NCBI GenBank assembly: GCA_973895155.1
Contig: OZ316898.1
Location: 2,666,001 to 2,730,000, forward strand
Length of the DNA stretch: 64,000 nucleotides
Reading direction: 5' to 3'
Source: Marsupella aquatica
Taxonomy: Eukaryota; Marchantiophyta
Made by a program: the position numbers and the translations under genes. Shown here one piece after another: positions 44,667 through 54,842 of the stretch (position 1 is its first letter; the number at the start of each line of letters is the position of its first letter). A model generated the notes under the pieces. It did not search any database. It saw nothing but the letters and a program-made list of their open reading frames with translations, and was not told the DNA's origin.

Positions 44667-47600
44667 AATCAATATGTAACGCCTGATATTGGGGTAATAT
44701 CACGAGCTATGCGACAACACCTTGTTGAGGCCATGGTGGCCAACCGTGGGCATGAACCGGAAAGGCAAGAGGATGGGGTACGACATGATGGTGATGATCC
44801 TATCCAAGACCATCTTGATGAGGAGAGGGCCATGGATGAGCTCATGGACCAATTCTATGATGATCACGATGACATTGGTTTGGAGGACATTGGTTCAACC
44901 CATGAAAGGACTAGTCATCCACATCCTTCTAGGGGGTCCCGAGACAAGCAATGGGAGGAGGCGCAACGTCATGCCTGTACTCGCATATCGAGGGGAGTAG
45001 GTTATCTCGGCTCTCATCAATAATGTTGTTGCTCAACTTGCAGCAAAGACATGGGGCAAGCAATCTACTTTTGGATGATGTTTTCCGTACCTTGCATGAT
45101 CGTATTTTGCCAGTAGGCAATGCATTGCCAACCTCTTGGAAAGAGGCTAAACAGGTGTTGAGGTCCATTGGCCTGAAGTATGAGGTGATACATGCATGTG
45201 TGGATGATTGCATTCTTTTTAGGGGTGAGCATGAAAATACCACTACATGTCCTAAATGTCAGAAGCCACGGTACCGTGATGACATGTTGACGGGGAAGGT
45301 ACCGCAAAAGGTTATGAGGTACTTTCCTCTTATCCCTCGATTGCGACATCAATTTCGATGTGTAGAGTTGGCTGAGATGATGGTATGGCACTCACAAAAT
45401 TGTTCTGATATGGCTGTACCCTCTAGTGCCATGCGGATGATGGTTGACTCTCCTGCCAATCAATTTGTAGAGGATAGATGGGGAGAGTTCAAAATTGACC
45501 CACGACATGTTCGACTAGGCTTGGCAGTAGACGGTATCAGCCCTTTTGCATTGACAGGAAAAGCCAAACCATATTCGGTGTGGCCAGTAGTGTTGAAAAA
45601 CTACAACATCCCTCCTTGGATGGCCATGAAGAAAGGTCACCTACTACTCTCCATGATTATTCCGGGTCCTAAGCAAGTTAAAAAGATTGATGTGTACTTG
45701 TAGCCATTGATTGATGAGTTGATACAACTGTGGAGAGGAGTGGATTGTTATGATGGACGTCACAACACAGGAGGTTTATCCCGCATATTTACTCTAAAGG
45801 CCATCCTTATGTGGACCATGCATGATTTACCAGGTATGGTAAACCCTTATTTCCTCTAGTACCTAAACGCCTTGATGAACCTTATTTTATGAATGTGTTT
45901 TCTATGCACTGGGCAGGGTTTGGATATGTTTCTGGATTGCAAACATCAGGCTATCGAGCTTGCTCTACATGTGGACCCGATTTGGAGGGGGTGGCCAGGC
46001 CCAATTAGTCAAGTACTCTGCAAAAAATTGTTTACATTGGTCATACTAAATATCTTCCACCAGACCATCCTTGGAGGAGTGATCCATTCCTTTATGATAC
46101 TGATGAGGGCCAACCTGATATTCGTCCTCAACCTCAGCGGAAGGATCCAGCATATTGGAGAGAGGTATGGGGGAGAGTTCAGGATCCGAGTGATCTATTA
46201 CCATTATTCAGATGTGGCATGACCCGTTTGTCTGCATTGTCACAATTGCCATATTGGTCAGATATGCCCATTAATCACTTGTTAGACCCTATGCACATTG
46301 AGGGGAATGTGGGGAAATCATTGATTCGCCATCTATATGGGGAGAAAAATAACAATTGGAGAGAAAGTTGTGAGGAGATGGGGATGCATGGTCTTTTGGG
46401 TTTTTGGCCATCTTTGGACTCCCTGGTGCTCCCCCTAGTATCCATCCTCCTTGGGTTTTGACAAGGGCAGAGCGCATTGAGTTTCGCAGACGTATTGGGT
46501 TGATGAGGTTTCCCACAGGTTATGGTACCAATCTTTGGAAGGCATTTGGGGGGAGAATTCTCCAAAATGGCCATCTTTCTTGAAGACACATGATTATCAT
46601 CGGTTGCTTGAACATGTTCTTCCAGTTGCTATTATTGGATTGGGTAGTGAGGAACTTTGTGATGCCCTTTGGTCATTGGGTAAGCTCTTAAGATGGGTAT
46701 GTCAAAAGGAGGTACAGGAGGATGACATTGCTGCTATGGAGATATTTGGAGTAGAGGTTGTCTGCAAGTTGGAGAAGGCACTCCCTCCCTCATTCTTTGA
46801 TGGTCAGGTTCATTTCCTCATACATTTAGTGCGCGAGGTTGCAATTGCAGGCCCAGTACATTGTTGATGGATGTATTGGGTAGAGCGTTATATGGGGGTG
46901 ATGAAGTCATATGTCTTTAATCGCGCTAGGGTGGAAGGTAGCATTGCGGAGCGTCATCTTGGAGCAGAGAGTATGTTTTACTGTACAAACATAGTTGCCA
47001 CACTAGATCCTAGTGCTCCTAGGGGATGGATAGATGAGGCGGCACGAGAGGCTGACTATGAGGATGATAGACTCACTGGGGCATCTGGAGAGCGTCTCAT
47101 AGGCTCAGCAGAGCGTTTACAGCTCATAACATTTATGTTGTATAACTCACCCGAGGTTGTCGGGGAGTGGACAACATTTTATGAGGAGGAGAAGCAAAAC
47201 AGTCGACGCCCACGGTTATTTCCCAAGTTTCACCCATACATGAAGGAGAAGTTGTTAGAAGTGGATGCCCTGGTGGGTACCGGGGAGAGTGTATTACACT
47301 ACCCAAACGTGACAGATAAACTTCGTACCTTGATTCATGGTCCACTACTTATAGTCACGACTCGGACTGCCATGTGGTCAAAGGGGAGACATTTTCGTGT
47401 GGAACGACTTGATGAGAAGAGGGCAGCTACACAGGATTGTGGGGTGATGGGTTGGTTCACCCAAGATTCCCAGAGTAGCATGTCAGACATGAATCCCATT
47501 CGCTCCACTGTGGCCCATTATGGGAAGATTGAGGAGATCCTAACAGTGAAGTACCATGCACATACTACTTTGGAGGAAGTGGTATTCAAGTGCAAATGGT

Positions 47601-47878
47601 TCAAGATGAATCTTGTAGGCCACAATCGTACTTGTGAAGATGATGCATGCGGTTTTACTCGTTTGAAGACATCCGCAAATAGTGTCATCAGTTCCAACTG
47701 GAGGTCCTCAGATCCCTTTGCCTTCCCACATCACCTTGAGCAATGCTTTTACCTACCCTATCCCAATGACCCCAAGTGGTCCATTGTCATGCCGTATATT
47801 CCCAGATCACGGTCCATAGTCCAAGAGAGACCCAACGTAGTTGTAGTGGAAGATAGAGACATACCCCCCACGAGTTAG
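44667..47878 (+). pseudogene. TNP2-type transposase of element 3, disabled
   Basis: The likely first exon is 43189-43449, shared with the SET gene; the exon at 44667 continues it in the same phase. Recognisable blocks: LSSIMLLLNLQQRHG, LKYEVIHACVDDCILF, CPKCQKPRYRDD, MRYFPLIPRLRHQF, GLAVDGISPFA, VWPVVLKNYNIPPWM, LDPMHIEGNVGKSLIRHLYG, KTHDYHRLLEHVLPVAIIG, WMYWVERYMGVMKSYVFNRA, CGVMGWFTQDSQ and the DUF4216-like PFAFPHHLEQCFY. Breaks: a frame change near 44980, TAG at 45701-45703 (VYL*PLIDEL), an intron near 45835-45915, frame changes near 46010 and 46430-46535, and TGA at 46865-46867 (HC*WMYW). The last 336 codons (46871-47878) are open. Clearly a pseudogene. Confidence 0.88.
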
Positions 47879-48089
47879 TATAAATTGTAGACCCCACCAT
47901 CTTCATGTATATTTTTACCGGCACTATCTTTTTATCGGCATTCTATGATTTTTCTAATTGTCCACAATTTCATGCAGTATACATATCTATTGCTTAAAGT
48001 ATGCCCCATATCTGAATCCATCAATTCCATGCAACCTATACATTGTAAAACACTAAAGTCCCATATATATGTCCCATTCAAATACCACC

Positions 48090-48607
48090 GGAAACATATC
48101 GGACACACATCAGTACTGCCAAAGCAAAAATCCCCTTCCCATCCTCAAAGTATCGGATTTTCCGATACTATGACAATCGGAAGCCACTATCTGATACTCC
48201 ACAGATCGGACGCTTAAGGCCGCAGCCGAGGAGGGGTCCGATAGAAATTTCAATGGATAGTAATCGATACCTCAGCCTTCGCAAATGATTTCCGTTGTAA
48301 CTAGTATCGCAAAAATATGTCCGATACATTTTGTATCGGTAAATGTCCGAAACCAAACCTATCGGAATTAACTTTCGATACTATTATTATCGGACGTCTG
48401 AAAAATATGTCGGCTCTCAATTTGCGATACAGGATGTTTTGGACATTGTCCGATATGATGGGTATTGGATAAAGTTTTTGATACAAAACATATCGGATAA
48501 TAATGTCCGATTTGGGTAGTATCGGAAGTTTTCCGTTGTGTTTAGTATCGGGCGCGTTGAGAAACGCATGTTTTTAGTATCGGAAAAGTGCCTAAAATAT
48601 ACTAGTG
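48090..48607. repeat. Right subterminal array and terminal repeat of element 3
   Basis: About seventeen TATCGGA / TCCGATA words in both orientations, then the terminus ATACTAGTG ending at 48607. Matches the left array in motif and density. Confidence 0.88.
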
Positions 48608-49072
48608 TTTCCCGCCCACTTTGATAGGATGATTACGTCACTCATCGACGCACGCACTCCTCTTGCACCTCCTTTACCTCCACTTATGTTTGGTCGTGAG
48701 TCTTTTCCTTTTCCACACACCTACGACATGGTTCCGATTTCTCGTGGTATTCTATGGCTACCTATCGACAAGCTGAGATTACCCACGATTGAGACTCCTG
48801 ACCTTTGGAGTTGGGTTTATCATTGTAGAAAGGTCATAGCACCTTTCCCTCTTTCAGCTCCAGACATTCCATGGCCATCAGATTACTTTGTTTGGATCGG
48901 ACCGGATGGACATCCCATTCGGAAGACCAGTAAGCCTCGTTTGATTCGTTATCGTGAGGACCTTTTCCGTCGACAGTATTTGAAGGGACAGAGGACCAAA
49001 GGGAAGATAGCCCTTGGTTATGTAGCTCGCCTCCCTCTACTTGTAGTCGACCCTCCTCCTATTACAATATGA

Positions 49073-50116
49073 GATTAGTATTTTATTTTGTAGACTTTTA
49101 CTTAGCTTTGACCATTTGACTATCCTTTAGTCAAAGTTGACTTTTACTTTACTTAGTTTAGACTTAGGAAATGAAGAGGCATGTCTCTTCATTCTCCTTA
49201 GCCTGTGGGCGATCTCATGTACTTATTGTGATACCAGTCTCATTTTGAGACAGTGTGGATAGTTATTTGCATCTCCTCATCTTGGAGTTTTGTCCCTTGT
49301 ACCTGTAATGCAATTTTGCAAGGAAGATTTGCATACCTTGGAATTTGATTACTTGTGCTCGGAGTCTACCCCTCCTTCGTATGGTAATGCATGTTGCAAT
49401 TATCATAAGAAGTAAAACCCATAAAAATACAGTTTGTGGAATGTATTAGAAGATCCGTTGGTCAGTGCCTAATCCAAACTACAACATTTGTTGTCCATTT
49501 ATGTATTTACATGAAGGACTTATCTTTGGAAGATAAGTATTGCATGAAATCAAGAAATAGAAATCTATATGATTAAAAAGTAGCAACATTCTTAATTCAC
49601 GGATTTGAAGTACCATTGTGGTATACTGAATGTGCATTAGTTTTTCTTTGGAATTGCGCATCGCTGAAGAAGGAAACATGTTGCCGGCATTTTAATGACA
49701 CACTACTATACACACAATCTAAAACTTATCTTGGGTTTTGTGAGCATAAATACTTCTTAAACATAGATTTATGATAGAAACCTAGAGAGCAGTTATAGCA
49801 AAGTTATGTTTGACTTATCAACGTCTCAAATAATGCCATAGCTCTTTCTTAAGACATGGTGACGGAGTTAAATATTGCTAAACTATACCTCTAAAAACTT
49901 TAAGATTCTGTTATACAGCAAATGTCACTTTGTTCTTATTTTATTAATTCCTTGTGTTTTGTTTAAGATTCTATTTTTCTTATAGATGTTGAATACCATC
50001 TCTAAACCACTCAAAACACTTTAATATCTTTTCATCCCATTCTTGTTCTTCCACGGGAATGAACACCGAGTTTTTAGCATATATTCGATGATATTTGCTT
50101 TTGATAGCATACGACA
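49073..50116. other. 3' part of the nested insert, no genes
   Basis: AT-rich, no credible ORF on the plus strand. The minus-strand copia reading runs a further 45 or so codons into it by chance and then stops. I looked for a copy of the insert's first bases (TGTAATTAGG) here to define a second LTR and found only a weak partial match at about 49306. Confidence 0.4.
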
Positions 50117-50121
50117 GAACT

Positions 50122-52685
50122 TTTCCTGGATTTGCCATGTATCTGCTTACCTTGCTAACGGCATAAGCTATGTCTGGTCGGGTGCATACCATGAGATACA
50201 TTAAACTACCCACAGCACTTTCATAAGGAACTTTGGACATCAAACTTTTTTCTGTCGCATCCGATGGACAAAATGCTGCAAAAATATTGAAATACTTTGC
50301 CAAAGGAACACTCACAGCCTTAGCATCTGCCATGTTGAATTTTGAAAGTACCTTCTCTGCATATCTTTTTTGCGTCAGCCAAAGTTTGGCTTTGTTAACA
50401 TCCTTGACAATCTCCATGCCTAGGATCCTCTTGGCTGTGCCCAAATCCTTCATCTTAAACTCAGAACTGAGTTGGGCCTTAAGCTTATCAACTTTGCCCC
50501 TATCCTGTGCTGCAATGAGCATGTCATCCACATAAAGTACAAGGATGACAAACTTAAAACCTATGTTGTTCACACGCCTTATGTAAACACATGGATCGTA
50601 CACGCTTCGCACAAATCCAAGCGATTTCAAAAATTCATCAAAACGCTTGTTCCACTGCCTTGGGCTCTGCTTTAATCCATACAAGGATTTTAGCAATCTG
50701 CATACCAAATTTTCCTTGCCCTTTTGCACAAAACCCTCTGGTTGCCTCATGTAAATCACCTCATCCAACGATCCATATAAGAATGTCGTGACAACATCCA
50801 TTTGATCTAAAACCAGATCAAATAAAACTACAAGAGCACATAGCAAACGTATTGTTGAATACTTTGCTACAGGTGAAAAAACCTCATTGTAGTCTATACC
50901 TTTTTGTTGAGTAAAACCCTTGGCTACCAACCGAGCCTTAAATATCTTCTCAGCATCCTCCGTGGGTCCATCTTTCTTCCTATACACCCACTTGCTGTCA
51001 ACAGCCTGCTTGTCACTAGGTAGACTTGTGAGTTCCCAAGTCTTGTTATCATGAAGTGATTTCATTTCCATGCGCATCGCCGCCTGCCACTGTTGCTTCT
51101 TCATAGAAGCTAGGACCTGTCGAAATGAGGATGGATCTCCATCTTCTGTCACCAATGCATCAATAGATTCTTCATCCAAATCCACTTGATCAGAAGGAAG
51201 CCAAGTTCCATACCTTTCCCGGGCTTGACGTTTGCGAGTTCCTCTTCGCACTGAAGACTCTGGCTGATCTGATTGCAGTGCGCTTTGCCTTATAGTAGTG
51301 TCAATATATTCTTCATTTGACACATCCTCTCCCCTTAAATCCTCTAGAGGAGGAGATTGCTCGTTGTTAGTAGTAGGGAATTGACCTATCTCCCCCTCCT
51401 TCAATGATTTGTCTTCATTGAAGGATACATCCTGACTAACAAGTAACTTGCAATCAACTGGATCCCACAATCGATATCCTTTAATGCCACGCTGATAACC
51501 AAGAAAAATGCATTTCTGGGCTCTAGGATCTAGCTTAGTCCTATTGTTGCTAGGAACATGTGCATATGCTTCACAGCCAAAAACCTTAAGCTTTGAATAA
51601 TCAGCAGGTCGATTGTGCCATAGCTCAAAGGGGGTTTTGTATGTAATTGCCCGACTAGGAGAGAGATTTACTAGATAAGTAGCTATGTTGACAGCTTCTG
51701 CCCAAAAGATTTGTGGCAATTTAGAGTGGCTCAACATGCTCCTTGCTCGCTCCAACAATGTGCGGTTGAGTCGCTCAGTAACACCATTTTTCTTAGGAGT
51801 GTACACAGTTGTGAGATGGTGAGTAATTCTCTTATTTGCACAATACGTGTTGAACTCACCAGAGGTGTATTCACCACCATTATCTGATCGTAGATATCTC
51901 ACATTCTTTGCAGTCTGTGTCTCAACTTGAGCTACCCATTGATTGAAGATGGAAAACACTTCAAACTTATGGGCAATAAAATAAATCCAAACAAACCTTG
52001 AGTAATCATCGATAAACGATACATAGTATTGTTTGCCTGAATGTGAGGAAATTGGAGCAGGACCCCACACATCAGAATGAATATACTCAAGTACAACTTT
52101 AGAATGATGAATGGCAGTCGGAAATGGAGTTCTTGTTTTCTTGCCGATAATGCAATGATCACAAAAACTCAACTTGCATGCTTGCAATCCTGGTAGGAGA
52201 TGTCGCTTGTGTAGGATTTCCAAACTTTTTTCACTCATGTGACCAAGCCGAGCATGCCATAAATTGATTTTCTCCTCTTGAGATGTGACCAAATTGACTT
52301 CGGCAAGAAGTGTGGTGCCTTCCAAGACATAGATGTTTCTTTTCCTCTTGCCAATAAGAACTTTAGTTGATCCATGCGTGACTGTTAACACCCCATCAGT
52401 TGCACTCCATTGATAACCCTTTGCATCCAAGTAGCCAAGAGAAATCAAATTCTTACACATTTCTGGAATGTGTCTGACATTTGATAGAGTACAGTACTTG
52501 CCACCGGGTAGTTGAATCTTTACGGATCCAATCCCTAAAACTTTGCAAGAATAATTATTTCCCATCAAAACAGATCCGTTGATAGGAGTGTAGGATGAGA
52601 AAAGTTCATGCATATAGCACATGTGATACGAGCAAGCGGAATCCAAGATCCATTGACAATTCTCAACTTGGGAAGTGGTACACAA
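50122..52685 (-). pseudogene. Copia pol: protease, integrase, reverse transcriptase
   Basis: One open frame. Protease: WILDSACSYHM. GAG-pre-integrase HHCC: HARLGHMSE and CDHCIIGKK. Integrase core: HSDVWGP, LRSDNGGEY, PKKNGVTERLNRTL, giving the D-D-E set. Reverse transcriptase: WVYRKKDG, ARLVAKGFTQQKGIDYNEVF, QMDVVTTFLYGSLDEVIYMR, LYVDDM. The frame then reads RPDIAYAVSKVSRYMANPGK and is cut at 50121 by the nested insert; RNase H continues at 36091. Apart from that cut the 850 or so codons are open, so pol was intact at insertion. It would reverse-transcribe and integrate element RNA from virus-like particles. Confidence 0.93.
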
Positions 52686-52741
52686 TGTAAATCCTTCACT
52701 ATCCTCTTCTCAAACAACTACTTGGGCTGAAGAACGGTTTG

Positions 52742-53397
52742 TCAAACATCCCTTGATTTGCCTCTTTCTACCAACAGTGCTGTTGATGATGAGGTTGAGG
52801 TAGGATGAGCTGAAGAAACCAGCTTAGACTGCATGTCATCGGTCAACAGGGCACTCACCACATCATTGTAGGATATAGTTGTCTTATCACGGAATAGAAG
52901 AACTCGAGACAAAGATTGGTACGAAGGTGGTAGTGAGCTCAAGAGTTGTAAGGCTTTCTTTTCTTCCCTCAAATGCTCCCCCAAATTCTCTAGGTCAACC
53001 ACAAGATCATTGAACTGATCGATATGATCTTGAATCTTGACTCCATCAACCATTTTGAATTGCATGAGCTTCAGACTTGCATACATTCGGTTTGACATCT
53101 CCTTCTTGTAGTACTTGTTGCGCAATGCTTGAAACAAGTTCGTCACCGTTTGTGTTGCTTTTTCCTTGAATTGCTTCTTCACATTGTTTTTCAGGTACAT
53201 GCCAACAATACTTACCGCTTGATCCTGGAGATCATGCCAATCATCATCTTCCATCTCCTTGGGTTGAGATCTTAGTACCTTGCCTAGGCCCATCGCCCTA
53301 AGTGCATCCCTCACGTTACGTTCCCACATTGTATAGTCCATCCGACCATCAAATTTTTCACCTCAAACCTTTGACCTCCAATCCTAGTAGTCGCCAT
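52742..53397 (-). pseudogene. Copia gag, frameshifted and lacking the zinc knuckle
   Basis: The ATG at 53397 gives MATTRIGGQRFEV, then the frame is lost near 53355. In the next frame the expected series continues: MDYTMWERNVRDALRAMGL, KEKATQTVTNLFQALRNKYY, MYASLKLMQFKMVDG, LGEHLREEKKALQLLSSLPP, the UBN2-type gag core of plant copia elements. It ends at 52742 just where the Arg/Lys-rich segment and CCHC zinc knuckle should start. Only about 57 bp separate it from the protease frame, too short for the missing part. Gag is therefore both frameshifted and internally deleted. Confidence 0.88.
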
Positions 53398-53399
53398 CG

Positions 53400-54518
53400 C
53401 TGGAATGCCAAATGTAGTGTGGAGTCGCCTTTCGACAAGAAATAAATGTCGAATGCTTAGATGTGGGGTGTGAAAATAAGGCCAAAATTGAAAGTTGATG
53501 AATTTTGAAACTGATCACTCCTATGTGTAGCCCACAAGGTAACTCTCCGAATTCTGAAAACGGTTTGTCAAATGGGCTCTCGAGTGCCGAGAATTTTTAC
53601 TCCGACCGGGAATCTCTCATGTCAAAGATTCCACTAGTATACTTTTTCAGAATTGAACGCACCAATACTTGCCTAGCTTCCCCAAGTACGCCTCTCCAAA
53701 AGTTGAAGTTGATCCGATTTTATTTGCCGCTCGAAATCTTTGACCTTCGGTAAAAATTTAAGCCTCCAGAAAAGAATCTTTTCGGGAAATTCTGTCCGCC
53801 CTTGTATAGCCCTTGTGGGGGACTTCACAGGGGGCACTTCCCCCTGCCCGAGCCCTGTCGAGCCCTAAAAGGCCTCCTCGAAGTTTTCGACCTCCTCGCA
53901 CGTCCGTGGAAGTCGCGACTACTCGCGGCAAAAAGTACCCCTCGGCGGATTCACTAAAATTCCCGTCTCAGTTTTTGACAAAATTCAATTTTGATTTCAG
54001 ATTCAGAAACTAGACTTCGAGGGCATCAAGATTGATATAAAGAACTCGCAAAATGGTGGAGTAATGAGGGAGAAACAATTCGGTGAAAGTGACTGATATT
54101 AAGTTATCCGCCATAGCCAAAATTTCGAGCTCAAAAAACAAGAATTGAAATTAAGATTGCTTCTCAACCGTTTGACGGAATTCAACGATGTTGATATCGA
54201 AACGTCTAGAAAGACAAGGCGCTCAAGCGTATCTCAGTTTCAAGTCCTGATAGAACAATCAAAAAGACTGATCTGAGAAATTGACCTTATCTCTTGCCCG
54301 ATAACGTAAATTGAAAACCGTCACTTACAATTGTTTCCGTTTCTGACCTCAGGCCTTCATTGCTTCACTGAAATGAGCCCCTGGTTGTGTGCTCCACACT
54401 TGTGAGAAGATTGAGTCCGATCTTCTTTCAATAGCTCCGCTTCGAAGAGGAAATCATCCGCTGTTCGCTTTGCTTGAAGCAAGTTCTATGGAGTTCCTAA
54501 TCGACTAAAAAAATCTGA
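53400..54518. other. Copia 5' leader, untranslated
   Basis: About 1.1 kb between the primer-binding site and gag. Minus-strand coding is absent; stretches rich in TTTGACC and TTCCG occur. A normal leader for a plant copia element. Confidence 0.5.
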
Positions 54519-54530
54519 GCTCTGATACCA
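54519..54530 (-). other. Copia primer-binding site, initiator Met tRNA
   Basis: On the minus strand TGGTATCAGAGC lies two bases inside the 5' LTR. It is complementary to the 3' end of plant initiator tRNA-Met, the usual copia primer. Confidence 0.95.
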
Positions 54531-54532
54531 AT

Positions 54533-54842
54533 TGTGGGGAGAAATCAGATCAGGAAAAACACTCCAAACATACACGTGCTCAATAGTTACGTGGTTCGCC
54601 TCAAGGTTGGCTACTACGTCCACGGGAAGACCAAGCTTTATTAACGGTTATGTGTCTACTCAAGCATCACCATAGTTCTCATCTCTTGCTATATCACTGT
54701 GTTCTCTCTTGAGAACTCTCTTGTGTGTTCTCACACCACATAGAAGTTGAAGAGATAAGGACCAACTCTTCAACTAGGGTTTACTCTAACCCTAGTTAAC
54801 ATACTAACCATAGTTCAACCCAAGACTGAGTTAACCTCTACA
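54533..54842 (-). repeat. Copia 5' LTR
   Basis: 310 bp, TGTGGGG to CTCTACA, direct repeat of 35020-35342. It should hold the element's promoter. Confidence 0.95.

Larger units (their letters stand above)
38328..48607 (+). mobile_element. CACTA element 3, complete, 10,280 bp, decayed
   Basis: The left end CACTAGTACATTTTTGGG and the right end (reverse complement CACTAGTATATTTTAGGC) match at 16 of the first 20 bases. TTT is duplicated at 38325-38327 and 48608-48610. It has subterminal TATCGGAC/GTCCGATA arrays, a TNP1-like gene on the minus strand, a SET-domain gene and a TNP2 gene on the plus strand. Both transposon genes contain stops or frameshifts, so it cannot move by itself. Its TNP2 belongs to a different lineage from elements 1 and 2 (compare GLAVDGISPFA with GLSLDGVNPFG). 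Confidence 0.95.
37929..49072 (+). pseudogene. ORF2 of the nested insert, split by a CACTA element
   Basis: The left part runs from the ATG at 37929 to 38327: MDVDELELPIADP, then a long Pro-rich acidic segment to PLFVF. The right part runs from 48611 to the TGA at 49070-49072: PAHFDRMITSLIDARTP, FPFPHTYDMVPISRG, WSWVYHCRKVI, FVWIGPDGHPIRK, RQYLKGQRTKGKIAL. The CACTA duplication TTT is one Phe codon. Removing the element plus one TTT joins both parts in frame without a stop, about 286 residues. The frame with the element present ends at a TAG formed by the transposon's own terminus (cacTAG). Function unknown. Confidence 0.8.
36092..50116 (+). mobile_element. TG...CA insert in copia pol with 5-bp duplication
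   Basis: The insert begins TGTAATTAGG and ends ATACGACA. It is flanked by GAACT at 36087-36091 and 50117-50121, which reads once in intact copia pol. TGT...ACA ends and a 5-bp duplication are the signature of an LTR-type integrase. Without the CACTA element inside it, it is about 3.7 kb. I could not find paired LTRs by eye, and no protease, integrase or reverse transcriptase is present. It carries two overlapping ORFs of gag-like style. It may be a LARD-type non-autonomous retroelement with diverged LTRs, or a composite. Strand is assigned from its ORFs. Confidence 0.8.
35020..54842 (-). mobile_element. Ty1/copia retrotransposon, interrupted by a nested 14-kb insert
   Basis: Two direct LTRs (35020-35342 and 54533-54842) begin TGTGGGG and end CTCTACA. 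The flanking duplication is GAGCC/GAACC with one mismatch. Without the nested insert the element is about 5.8 kb, the usual copia size. The minus-strand order is LTR, primer-binding site, gag, protease, integrase, reverse transcriptase, RNase H, polypurine tract, LTR: integrase before reverse transcriptase, diagnostic of copia. The LTRs differ by about two substitutions plus 3-bp and 16-bp indels, so insertion was recent. Gag and pol are damaged, so this copy is not autonomous. Confidence 0.95.

Noticed and set aside
44667-47878. Element 3 transposase as a functional gene with unusual introns
   Set aside because: At least two in-frame stops and several frame changes fall within conserved blocks without splice sites.
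49981-50116. Extra 45 codons at the end of the copia pol frame as a real C-terminal extension
   Set aside because: They lie beyond the GAACT junction, inside the nested insert; true pol continues at 36091.
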